Assembly (NCBI GenBank): GCA_030635415.1
Contig: DAOVYW010000054.1
Span: forward strand, 1-11,347
Direction of reading: 5' to 3'
DNA length: 11,347 bases
Source: Candidatus Firestoneibacteriota bacterium
GTDB lineage: Bacteria; Oederibacteriota; JAAXVQ01; JAUVAV01
Part shown: positions 1 to 5,854 of the stretch, piece by piece
How positions within the stretch are numbered: position 1 is the stretch's first letter
Layout of the letters: each line of letters opens with the position of its first letter
Notes under the pieces: model-generated
The model's input: the letters and a program-made list of their open reading frames with translations, nothing else
Databases searched by the model: none
Told to the model about the DNA's origin: nothing
Position numbers and translations under genes: made by a program

Positions 1-1855
1 CGGTCGGGGTTACAGAAACGGAAGTAATGGAGGTTGGTGTGTCAGAAGGCGAGCTGGTTGGTGTTGTGGTATAAGTAGGAGTATCTTCCGGCGTGTGGGT
101 CAAAGTAAAGGTAACAGTCGGAGTGTTGGTTGGTGTATCAATGGAGGTTGGTGTGTCAGAAGGCGTGGTGGTTGGTGTCGGCGTATAAGTAGGAGTATCT
201 ACCGGTGTGTTGGTCAAAGTAAAGGTGGCAGTCGGAGTGTTGGTGGAAGTAGTGGTCACGGTTGGGGTATTGGTTGGCGTACCGGTCGGTGTATCAATGG
301 GGGTTGGTGTTGCGGTCAGCGTAACAGTTGGTGCATGAGTTGGCGTATTCGTCGGCGTGGCTGTCTTGGTCGCTGTGGAGCTGGGGGGGGCCGTGTAAGT
401 TGGGGTGGGCGTAGAGGTAGTAGTATAAGTCAACGTTGCGGTCAACGTCGGGCTGGGGGTTGCAGTTACCGTAGATGTTGCTGTCTCCTCAGGTGTTGCT
501 GTAAGCGTATTGGTACACGTAGCCGTCGGGGTGCACGTCCCGGTATTAGTTGGTGTGGCCGTCAGCGTGGAGGTAGCACTCAACGTGACCGTTGGTGTCA
601 CCGTTGGTGTCGCGGTCAGCGTAACAGTCGGTGCATGAGTTGGTGTATTCGTCGGCGTGGCCGTACTTGTTGGAGTATAGGTTGGTGTAAATAAATTTTC
701 ATAGTGTTTCACATAGATGTCACCTTCTTTTCCAGATGGATTTATTTCAAACCAAGCCACATACGGTTGATCATTAATCATGGTAATGGTAGGAAACTTT
801 GCAATGGAGTCTATATTTAGTGCTGCTCCTAATGGGAGCCAATTGCCCCCGTTAAAATAGGTGACATAAACCGAAGATGATACTGAACTAATAAAATGAA
901 AAAAAGTTACAAACGGAGTGCCTTCAAAAATCGCAATATCCGGATATTGCGCATAACCCTTGGAATAGGCAGTTAAAGGCGTGCCTACTGGTTCCCAAGT
1001 ACTATTATTATAGCGAGCGACATGAACTTGGAGTAAGTCCGAAGCATCTTCTTCCGACCATGTCACATACGGGGTGTTATCTGAAAAAGCAATCGTGGGA
1101 TCTCGCGCAATCATATCGGGATTTTTGTTCAGGCTGTCGCCTAATCGTTCCCAATCACTTCCATTATAGAATTTTACATATATGTCAGAATCAGTGGGTA
1201 AAGTAGAGTCGTCTACCTCATGCCAAACCATAAAGGGAGTGCCATTGCAGATTGCGATATCACTAGGTCCTGCAGAATAAAATGGATTGACATTTAAACT
1301 GTCGCCCAATTCTTCCCAATTGGTTCCATTGAAATAATCAACATAAACTTGTCTTTGAGATGAGGCATCTGGCTCTGACCAAGCCACATAAGGGGTGCTG
1401 CCAGAGAAAGTAATCCGGGCCCAATTTGGAGGGAGGGTCGGATCGCGGTTTAGGCTTTCGCCCTTCAGCTCCCAATTAGAACCATTAAAAAATTTAACCC
1501 GGACTTGATATGAAATCCCATTGCCTTCATAAAAAACCACATAAGGAGTAGTATTGTCAAAAGCAATTCGGGGATACCAAGCATCTTTGGTGGGGTCAAT
1601 ATTCACGCTAGTACCGATAGTTATCCAGTCCGCGCCATTATCATACCCCACATAACCTTGATAACTTATCCCATTATCTTCCCACCAGGAAACATATGGG
1701 GTGCCATTTGAACTGGAAATATACGGATAATGTGCATAATCAGAATCAACCACATCTACAATTTCATGATCTTGAACCCACTCTCCCCATGTTTTAAGGG
1801 GATTGATAAAAATGATAAAGCTAATAAAAAGTGGGAAGAACAAAAATTTTTTCAT
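1..1855 (-). CDS. Secreted seven-repeat beta-propeller protein with Thr/Pro-rich stalk (3' end outside window)
   Basis: The frame is open from the ATG at 1855-1853 to the left edge, giving 618 codons and no stop. Residues 1-24 are a signal peptide: MKK followed by a Phe/Ile/Leu-rich core. Residues 25-388 hold seven repeats with the core T-P-Y/F-V-x-W/F-x-E, starting near residues 52, 103, 154, 206, 261, 313 and 363. Each is followed by V-Y-V-x-Y/F-N-G-x-x-W-x-x-x-G and often S-L-N. The first repeat lacks a preceding Y-V-x-Y strand but begins with W26, and the seventh ends before its Trp. This is the arrangement expected if the N-terminal strand closes the last blade of a seven-bladed propeller. 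From residue 390 the chain is almost entirely T-P-T-x-T-P, a probable extended, possibly O-glycosylated stalk. A surface anchor would lie outside the window. Export and surface display are inferred; ligand or enzyme activity is unknown, and I see no sialidase Asp-box. Base composition is more AT-rich than the plus-strand genes, so recent acquisition is possible. Confidence 0.9.
   Translation of the reverse strand, partial: MKKFLFFPLFISFIIFINPLKTWGEWVQDHEIVDVVDSDYAHYPYISSSNGTPYVSWWEDNGISYQGYVGYDNGADWITIGTSVNIDPTKDAWYPRIAFDNTTPYVVFYEGNGISYQVRVKFFNGSNWELKGESLNRDPTLPPNWARITFSGSTPYVAWSEPDASSQRQVYVDYFNGTNWEELGDSLNVNPFYSAGPSDIAICNGTPFMVWHEVDDSTLPTDSDIYVKFYNGSDWERLGDSLNKNPDMIARDPTIAFSDNTPYVTWSEEDASDLLQVHVARYNNSTWEPVGTPLTAYSKGYAQYPDIAIFEGTPFVTFFHFISSVSSSVYVTYFNGGNWLPLGAALNIDSIAKFPTITMINDQPYVAWFEINPSGKEGDIYVKHYENLFTPTYTPTSTATPTNTPTHAPTVTLTATPTVTPTVTLSATSTLTATPTNTGTCTPTATCTNTLTATPEETATSTVTATPSPTLTATLTYTTTSTPTPTYTAPPSSTATKTATPTNTPTHAPTVTLTATPTPIDTPTGTPTNTPTVTTTSTNTPTATFTLTNTPVDTPTYTPTPTTTPSDTPTSIDTPTNTPTVTFTLTHTPEDTPTYTTTPTSSPSDTPTSITSVSVTPT
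26..249 (-). repeat. 114-bp tandem duplication in the stalk-coding DNA
   Basis: Two adjacent copies start at 26 and 140, a period of 114 bp or 38 codons. They are about 90% identical by eye over roughly 104 bp, then diverge near 245. The period keeps the reading frame, so the Thr/Pro stalk is lengthened by a whole number of codons. Confidence 0.75.
304..664 (-). repeat. Pair of 61-bp direct repeats spaced exactly 300 bp (304-364 and 604-664)
   Basis: The two copies differ at only about four positions, and all of these are third codon positions on the minus strand. Both therefore encode the same peptide, which includes the unusual segment NTPTHAPTVTLTA. The 300-bp offset equals 100 codons. 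The repeat lies within the Thr/Pro stalk of the propeller gene. Confidence 0.75.
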
Positions 1856-1944
1856 TTCCCCCCCGCGAGGAGATGAATGCAAATTAACTTTATCACAATA
1901 TTATATATTTTTTGTTATGTTATACAAACTATATTACCATAAAT

Positions 1945-1973
1945 ATTATATAATTATATTGGTGCTTTGTAAA
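1945..1973 (-). promoter_or_regulatory. Sigma-70-type promoter for the propeller gene
   Basis: Read on the minus strand, TTTACA (1973-1968) is followed by exactly 17 nt and then a perfect TATAAT (1950-1945). The first element matches the -35 consensus at five of six positions. Transcription would start near 1938, leaving an untranslated leader of about 80 nt before the ATG at 1855. The region is AT-rich, so chance -10-like matches are common, but the spacing and the -35 match make this one good. Just ahead of the ATG is a run of seven G (1864-1858 on the minus strand), a poor but purine-rich ribosome site. Confidence 0.65.
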
Positions 1974-2123
1974 TACTTTTTAAATTAGTTATTTTGATAT
2001 ATTTAACTCTTCATAAATTATCTTTATGGGGTTTTCCGGCTTTTTTATTTGTGCTTTTGGAGGCAGTCCTTTAAGATGATTCCATAGCATGCCTAGGAGC
2101 GTGAGCATTTAGTGTGTTTTGTT

Positions 2124-2148
2124 ATTCCGGCATGCTTTTAGCCGGAAT
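2124..2148. repeat. Short palindromic element, possibly a dispersed REP-like repeat
   Basis: ATTCCGGC (2124-2131) and GCCGGAAT (2141-2148) form a perfect 8-bp stem around a 9-nt loop. The flanks resemble the widespread intergenic 'ATTCCGGC...GCCGGAATCCAG' type of dispersed palindrome known from many bacterial genomes; this resemblance is from memory. It ends seven bases before the dusB ribosome site, so it would lie in the 5' leader of any dusB mRNA that starts upstream. Confidence 0.55.
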
Positions 2149-2165
2149 CCAGATAAGGACTTATT

Positions 2166-3146
2166 ATGCAAATTGGAGAACTAATACTGGACGGCCGCGT
2201 GATTCTTGCTCCCTTGGCAGGTATAGGAAATCTGCCATTTCGCTTGCTTTGCCGAAGATATGGAGCAGCCCTGGTAAGTTCTGAGATGATAAGCTGTCAT
2301 GGGTTGATGCGCAACCAACCGAATACGCTTGAACTTCTGGCTACCCATCCTGATGAACATCCTGTGGCTTTCCAGCTTTTCGGCGCTGATCCGGCGGTTA
2401 TGGCTGAGGCCGGTTTGAAAATAATTGAAGCCGGAGCGGACCTGGTGGATATTAATTTCGGGTGCCCGGTTCCCAAGGTTGTCCGGCATGGTGGGGGAGC
2501 CGCTATGCTGAAAGACCCCAGGCGTTTGCAGGCTATTGTGGCTGCCTGCGTAAAGCGTTCCCCACGGCCAGTAACCGTAAAGATACGTGCCGGCTGGGAG
2601 CAGGAGCAGGTAAATGCCGTGGAAATTGCTCAACGGGTCGAAGATGCCGGGGCAGCGGCGATTACGGTTCATGCCCGGACACGCTGCCAGAAATTCGAGG
2701 GCCGGGCGGATTGGAATATAATCTCAGAGGTAGTACGACGGGTCAGTATTCCCGTAATCGGAAATGGAGATGTGCGTACGGGCGAGGATGCCGCCCGCAT
2801 GCTGAAAGAAACCGGGTGCGCCGGGGTTATGGTAGGCAGGGGCGCCATGGGGCGGCCCTGGATTTTCCGGGAGATAAATGAATTCCTAAAATTAGGCCGG
2901 AAAAGCCCGGAACCGGATTGGGAGGAAAAAATCAGAATAATCCGAGAACATTATGCCGGGTTGCAAGCTCTGAAGGGAGAAAAGCGGGCCCGGCTGGAGA
3001 TGCGGAAACACACAGCCTGGTATTTACACGGGCTGCCGGGCGCGGTGGAAATCAGACGCCGGGTTAATGTCTGCGAAGACCACGCGTCTTTTCTGGCGAT
3101 TCTGGCGCAGTTGGAATCTCAAATGCTCGGTAGCCTGAGCAACTAA
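2166..3146 (+). CDS. dusB: tRNA-dihydrouridine synthase, DusB-type
   Basis: This cytoplasmic FMN-dependent enzyme reduces uridine to dihydrouridine in the D-loop of tRNA using NADPH. The 326-residue length is normal for DusB. The TIM-barrel motifs appear in order: A-P-L-A-G-I-G-N-L-P-F-R near residue 16; Q-L-F-G; D-I-N-F-G-C-P with the catalytic Cys at residue 100; the following G-G-G-A-A-M-L; V-K-I-R-A-G-W; V-H-A-R-T-R; V-I-G-N-G-D-V; and G-V-M-V-G-R-G-A-M-G-R-P-W. The first motif reads G-I-G-N where A-G-V-T-D is usual, a mild variation. The start is an ATG six bases after AAGGA (2155-2159). The C-terminal helical domain is present. The stop codon sits in the loop of a strong stem-loop. DusB is assigned over other Dus types on overall motif spelling; the tRNA position modified is not proven. 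Confidence 0.95.
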   Translation: MQIGELILDGRVILAPLAGIGNLPFRLLCRRYGAALVSSEMISCHGLMRNQPNTLELLATHPDEHPVAFQLFGADPAVMAEAGLKIIEAGADLVDINFGCPVPKVVRHGGGAAMLKDPRRLQAIVAACVKRSPRPVTVKIRAGWEQEQVNAVEIAQRVEDAGAAAITVHARTRCQKFEGRADWNIISEVVRRVSIPVIGNGDVRTGEDAARMLKETGCAGVMVGRGAMGRPWIFREINEFLKLGRKSPEPDWEEKIRIIREHYAGLQALKGEKRARLEMRKHTAWYLHGLPGAVEIRRRVNVCEDHASFLAILAQLESQMLGSLSN

Positions 3147-3160
3147 ATGCTCAGGCTACC
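3129..3160 (+). terminator. 13-bp stem-loop over the dusB stop codon, possible terminator or mRNA 3' stabiliser
   Basis: GGTAGCCTGAGCA (3129-3141) pairs perfectly with TGCTCAGGCTACC (3148-3160) across a 6-nt loop that contains the TAA stop. No T-run follows, so it is not a textbook intrinsic terminator. A weaker alternative stem, TGCTC (3124-3128) with GAGCA (3137-3141), uses the same left arm. A promoter-like sequence starts 12 nt downstream, which fits a transcription-unit boundary here. Confidence 0.45.
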
Positions 3161-3172
3161 AGGGGGCTCCGC

Positions 3173-3201
3173 TTGACAAGCGTATAAGGATTTGCTACCG
3201 T
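3173..3201 (+). promoter_or_regulatory. Likely sigma-70 promoter for the TPR lipoprotein gene
   Basis: A perfect TTGACA (3173-3178) is followed after 17 nt by TACCGT (3196-3201), preceded by TG one base earlier (an extended -10). The -10 hexamer itself matches only three of six consensus positions. The start of transcription would be near 3208, about 30 nt ahead of the gene. Confidence 0.5.
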
Positions 3202-3227
3202 AGAAGGCAAAATAGATGTTGTTTTTT

Positions 3228-3232
3228 GGAGG
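3228..3232 (+). promoter_or_regulatory. Ribosome binding site that decides the TPR gene start
   Basis: GGAGG lies 5 nt before the ATG at 3238 but only 2 nt before the ATG at 3235, and it overlaps an in-frame TTG at 3226. The ATG at 3238 therefore has the best spacing. Confidence 0.7.
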
Positions 3233-3237
3233 ATATG

Positions 3238-4077
3238 ATGAGCTGGCGTATTATAATTATGCTGGGGATGGTTGTCTGGTCAGGATGCGCTACGATAGGC
3301 GGTCATTATAAAAATGCCAGGGAACTACAGGCCGCCGGTCGGCTGGATGAGGCGATTGCAGCCTATTACCAAGCGGCGCAGGCCGAGCCGTCACGCGTGG
3401 ATGTTCAGGCCCGACTGGCAGAAGCGCTCATGACTAAAGGCCTGTGGGATGAAGGCGTAAAAGTATTGGAACAAGCTCATAAACTGGCGCCCCAAGATAA
3501 AAAAATAATTCGCCGGTTGACAGAGGTTTATTATAAGCGCGGCAAAAAATACCGGGAGTCCGGAAAAGTTAGTGATGCTTATGAGAGTTGGCAGAAAACG
3601 CTCAAGCTGATGCCGGAGCACTTCCAGGCGCGGGAACAGCTGGCCAAACTCTACAGCGATCAGGGGGAAGATGAAAAGGCAGCGGATCAATACCAGCAGA
3701 TGACCCGGGAGCGTCCTAGTGATGCTGAGACACACCGTTCCTTGGGTTTGGTTTACTACAAACAGGGTAAATATGACCAGGCGATTAAAGAGTTTCAGCA
3801 AGTCCTGCGGCTGGATCCGCGGGATGCCAAGGCTTACAACAATCTGGGCAGCGCTTATCTCAAGGCTGATAGGGTGAATCAGGCGATAACCGCTTTTGAG
3901 CAGTCCGCCAGCTTGGATCCCGGTCTTCCAGTTACCCATAATAACTGGGGAACCGCCTTTTTCAAGCAGGGGCGCTACCAGCGGGCCCGCCAGGAGTGGG
4001 TTTTAGCTTTGAAGCTGGATCCTAAGAACGAAATCGCCCGAAAAAACCTGGAATCCCTGGCCAACCTGGGATATTAA
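3238..4077 (+). CDS. TPR-repeat lipoprotein
   Basis: The product has 279 residues from the ATG at 3238. A short signal peptide (residues 1-16, MSWRIIIMLGMVVWSG) ends at C17 in W-S-G-C. This is an acceptable lipobox except that the -3 residue is Trp rather than Leu, so a lipid-anchored envelope protein is likely. From about residue 24 to the end, seven tetratricopeptide repeats of about 34 residues follow. The best are those with A-x-x-x-x-x-L-G-x-x-Y-x-x-x-G-x-x-x-x-A-x-x-x-x-x-x-x-L-x-P, near residues 159-260. TPR arrays bind other proteins, and in lipoproteins they often scaffold envelope assembly or secretion machinery. No partner is evident here. It has its own likely promoter and a 128-nt gap to the next gene, so it may be a separate unit. 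The TPR fold is certain; the specific role is unknown. Confidence 0.92.
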   Translation: MSWRIIIMLGMVVWSGCATIGGHYKNARELQAAGRLDEAIAAYYQAAQAEPSRVDVQARLAEALMTKGLWDEGVKVLEQAHKLAPQDKKIIRRLTEVYYKRGKKYRESGKVSDAYESWQKTLKLMPEHFQAREQLAKLYSDQGEDEKAADQYQQMTRERPSDAETHRSLGLVYYKQGKYDQAIKEFQQVLRLDPRDAKAYNNLGSAYLKADRVNQAITAFEQSASLDPGLPVTHNNWGTAFFKQGRYQRARQEWVLALKLDPKNEIARKNLESLANLGY

Positions 4078-4195
4078 CTATACGCCGTGGTAAATCCAGA
4101 AGTTGTAGGGACTCCCACTCACATGGAGGGATACTGCAGCTTTGAAGAATTGGAATAACGGCGGAAAACATATGCCAAGGAAAAAAAATGTGATC

Positions 4196-4200
4196 AGGAG
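4196..4200 (+). promoter_or_regulatory. Ribosome binding site that decides the NAD-synthase-like start
   Basis: AGGAG is 5 nt before the ATG at 4206. The alternative in-frame GTG at 4200 overlaps this site and has no ribosome site of its own. Confidence 0.65.
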
Positions 4201-4205
4201 TGATT

Positions 4206-5324
4206 ATGCATGAAGAAAATTTAAATACCCCGGAAGATTCCGGCAGTCAGGCCGAGAAAGCCCCGCAGACCAACCAGCCGGAGGCAAGAAAAAAGCGATC
4301 GCGGTATGTCAGGCGCTATCCCCGCCGGAGAGCGAAAAGTCAAACGGCGGTACCTTTAGAAGAAAAAGATTCAGGGCCGGCTGTAACAGCGGAGAGTGAG
4401 GCCGGGGATCAGGATAAAGCTACCAAAGATAAAGCTACCAAAGAGGATACGTCCCAGGACAATATGCCGGATATAATATCCGGTTTGAAAATCCATCCCG
4501 CAGGAGAAGGAATTCGGGAATTAAAGTTTCCCGGGTTGGATGCCGCCCAGGCCCGGAAAAATCTGGTACAGTATGTCAGGGACCAAAGGGAGCATTCCGG
4601 CTGTAAGAACGCGGTATTAAGGCTGGACGGAGGATTAGATTCCTCGGTGGTTGCGGGTTTATTAACCGAGGCCATGGGCAGCAAGCATGTGCATCTGGTT
4701 TATTTTATACAATCCGACCGGCATTCCATGGAACACGCCCGCGCGGTTTTGGCTGCCAGATGCCTGGGATGTTATTTGGAGATCCGGGATATCCGGCCGC
4801 CGGTGGATAAGGTTTTGGCCGGACATGGTGCGGTTTCGGAGACGCGAAAAATGCAATTTGCCGCCCGGGCGGGCATGGCCACCCTTTATGATATTGCCGA
4901 GACTAAGGAGGCCCGGGTGGTGGGCGGTTTGAATAAGACCAAATGGCTTTTAGGTTATGGAATAACCCACGGCGATCTGGCCTATGATTTCAACCTATTG
5001 GGCGGCCTTTACCGGAGCCAGGTGCTGGAACTGGCCAAGGCGCTGCACGTGCCCAAGGAGATACTGGAAAAGGCGAAGCAGACCCATTTGGCGGATGTGC
5101 TGCCAAAGGAAAAGCCGGCAGACCTGGATTGGGAAGAAGTGGATTATTATCTCTATCAAATGGTGGATGTCCGGCTGGCACTATCTTATGTGTATACTTT
5201 GGGCGCAGATAAAGAAAAATTGAGCTGGATATACCGGCGGTTAAGGGATACGGCGGATAAACGGCAGCTGCCCCATGCGCCTGAAATGGTCTCCGTGTAC
5301 ATGCCGGGACGTTGGAAAAAGTAA
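4206..5324 (+). CDS. NAD+ synthase-family protein (NadE-like) with disordered N-terminal extension
   Basis: The product has 372 residues. Residues 1 to about 105 are low-complexity and charged: a basic R/K cluster near 28-43, then acidic stretches and a DKATK-DKATK repeat. From about 110 the protein follows the NadE ATP-pyrophosphatase fold. The P-loop reads L-D-G-G-L-D-S-S (D141 to S147), where L-S-G-G-x-D-S is usual. Later come A-R-A-G-M-A-T-L-Y, then N-K-T-K-W-L-L-G-Y-G-I-T-H-G-D near 243-257, L-Y-R-S-Q-V-x-E-L-A-K, and a C-terminal T-A-D-K-R-Q-L-P-H-A-P. NadE makes NAD+ from nicotinic acid adenine dinucleotide, ATP and ammonia. No glutaminase domain is present, so it would be of the ammonia-dependent type. 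The first P-loop Ser is Asp, the Glu of the usual N-K-S-E is Lys (K246), and the usual D-E-x-E-L-G segment is not recognisable. Family membership is fairly sure; NAD-synthase activity is not. Confidence 0.78.
   Translation: MHEENLNTPEDSGSQAEKAPQTNQPEARKKRSRYVRRYPRRRAKSQTAVPLEEKDSGPAVTAESEAGDQDKATKDKATKEDTSQDNMPDIISGLKIHPAGEGIRELKFPGLDAAQARKNLVQYVRDQREHSGCKNAVLRLDGGLDSSVVAGLLTEAMGSKHVHLVYFIQSDRHSMEHARAVLAARCLGCYLEIRDIRPPVDKVLAGHGAVSETRKMQFAARAGMATLYDIAETKEARVVGGLNKTKWLLGYGITHGDLAYDFNLLGGLYRSQVLELAKALHVPKEILEKAKQTHLADVLPKEKPADLDWEEVDYYLYQMVDVRLALSYVYTLGADKEKLSWIYRRLRDTADKRQLPHAPEMVSVYMPGRWKK
4413..4442 (+). repeat. Exact 15-bp tandem duplication inside the NadE-like gene
   Basis: GATAAAGCTACCAAA occurs at 4413-4427 and again at 4428-4442 with no differences, encoding DKATK twice. 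It lies in the disordered N-terminal extension and keeps the frame. Perfect identity suggests a recent slippage event. Confidence 0.9.
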
Positions 5325-5330
5325 GCGGAA

Positions 5331-5345
5331 TCTTCGCAGCGAAGA
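5331..5345. other. Short perfect palindrome between the NadE-like gene and the small membrane protein
   Basis: TCTTCGC and GCGAAGA flank a single A (5331-5345), seven bases after the upstream stop codon. As RNA this folds as a 5-bp stem with a 5-nt loop. No T-run follows, so termination is unlikely; an operator or an mRNA processing site is possible but unsupported. Confidence 0.3.
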
Positions 5346-5389
5346 CGGCGGAGCATATCGCGTATGTGATTAAGTAGGAGGGATTTTAG

Positions 5390-5854
5390 ATGGGCCGGAA
5401 GCAGAAAAAAAAGCTGGAACAGCGGATTCAGGAAAAACAATTTCCATCCGGCAAGCCGGGGAAGCCCCGGGGTTGGCTGGCATGGCTGATTGGAGTGGTG
5501 GCATTTTTTACACTGCTGATCCTTGCCCTGGTGATCTACGTTCAGATTAATAAGGGCCGCTTCATAAAATTAGGTGTGCTTTCCACCAGCAGTATGGTAA
5601 GAACCGAACTCGAACAACACCGAGCTAATTTCAGCTTTGAAGAGACGCAGCAATTAAGCACCATTTTAACGGAGATTGAACTGCTCGCCGGACAGAAGCA
5701 ATTAGCTCCCCGGGCTGGTGGAAATCTTAATTTTATCCTGCGCGTTCTCCGGGAGATTGTTCAGGAGGGTAATCTGGAACCGGGTGAAGTGGAAAAAATT
5801 AAGAGCATGTTGAACGAAACCCGCCGGTATCTTAAGCGCCAACCTAAGCCGTGA
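5390..5854 (+). CDS. Small single-pass membrane protein, function unknown
   Basis: The product has 154 residues. I do not recognise a family. Residues 1-28 are strongly basic (G-R-K-Q-K-K-K), followed by one hydrophobic segment at about 29-51 that starts W-L-A-W-L-I-G-V-V. By the positive-inside rule the N-terminus is cytoplasmic and the remaining ~100 residues are outside the membrane. That part is predicted helical with charged and Leu-rich stretches (residues about 73-100 and 108-148). There is no cleavable signal or catalytic motif. The start is an ATG 7 nt after AGGAGGG (5376-5382). Its stop overlaps the GTG start of rsmI by 4 nt (GTGA), which suggests translational coupling. The coupling links it to RsmI expression but does not show its job. 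Confidence 0.82.
   Translation: MGRKQKKKLEQRIQEKQFPSGKPGKPRGWLAWLIGVVAFFTLLILALVIYVQINKGRFIKLGVLSTSSMVRTELEQHRANFSFEETQQLSTILTEIELLAGQKQLAPRAGGNLNFILRVLREIVQEGNLEPGEVEKIKSMLNETRRYLKRQPKP

Larger units (their letters stand above)
1856..2165. other. AT-rich divergent intergenic region
   Basis: This 310-bp gap separates the divergent propeller gene and dusB. Positions about 1880-2030 are strongly A+T rich, and the part next to dusB returns to normal composition. It holds the minus-strand promoter at 1945-1973 and the palindrome at 2124-2148. On the plus strand a TTGATA at 1994-1999 is seen, but no good -10 partner follows it, so no dusB promoter is called. I see no RNA gene in it. A short plus-strand frame crossing 1803-1988 is low-complexity and overlaps the start of the propeller gene, so it is not treated as a gene. 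Confidence 0.7.

Noticed and set aside
1..691. CRISPR array or satellite-like repeat
   Set aside because: Repeat units are degenerate, have no spacers, keep a codon period of three and encode T-P-T throughout, so this is a coding low-complexity region.
95..694. Long plus-strand open frame rich in Trp, Cys, Gly and Arg
   Set aside because: It is the complement of the Thr/Pro repeats on the minus strand. The minus frame continues into a signal peptide and a propeller domain and is clearly the coding one.
1803..1988. 61-codon plus-strand frame
   Set aside because: It overlaps the start of the minus-strand propeller gene, is a low-complexity Ile/Tyr/Lys product of AT-rich DNA, and has no clear ribosome site.
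1994..2022. Possible plus-strand promoter for dusB starting with TTGATA
   Set aside because: At 17 nt spacing the -10 would be ATTATC, a poor match, in DNA so AT-rich that such hexamers are common.
2181..2672. 163-codon minus-strand frame inside dusB, and similar long frames opposite the TPR, rsmI, lipid kinase and CLC genes
   Set aside because: Each lies fully within a gene with intact family motifs on the plus strand; their products show no recognisable domains.
2102..3153. 12-nt sequence TGAGCATTTAGT at 2102-2113 found inverted at 3142-3153, flanking dusB
   Set aside because: A few 12-nt matches are expected by chance in a window this size, and the match does not extend on either side, so it is not treated as a mobile-element end.
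4172..4213. 13-codon frame (MPRKKNVIRSDYA) ending within the NadE-like start
   Set aside because: It has only a weak ribosome-like sequence upstream, low-complexity content and no leader-like pattern; chance is sufficient.
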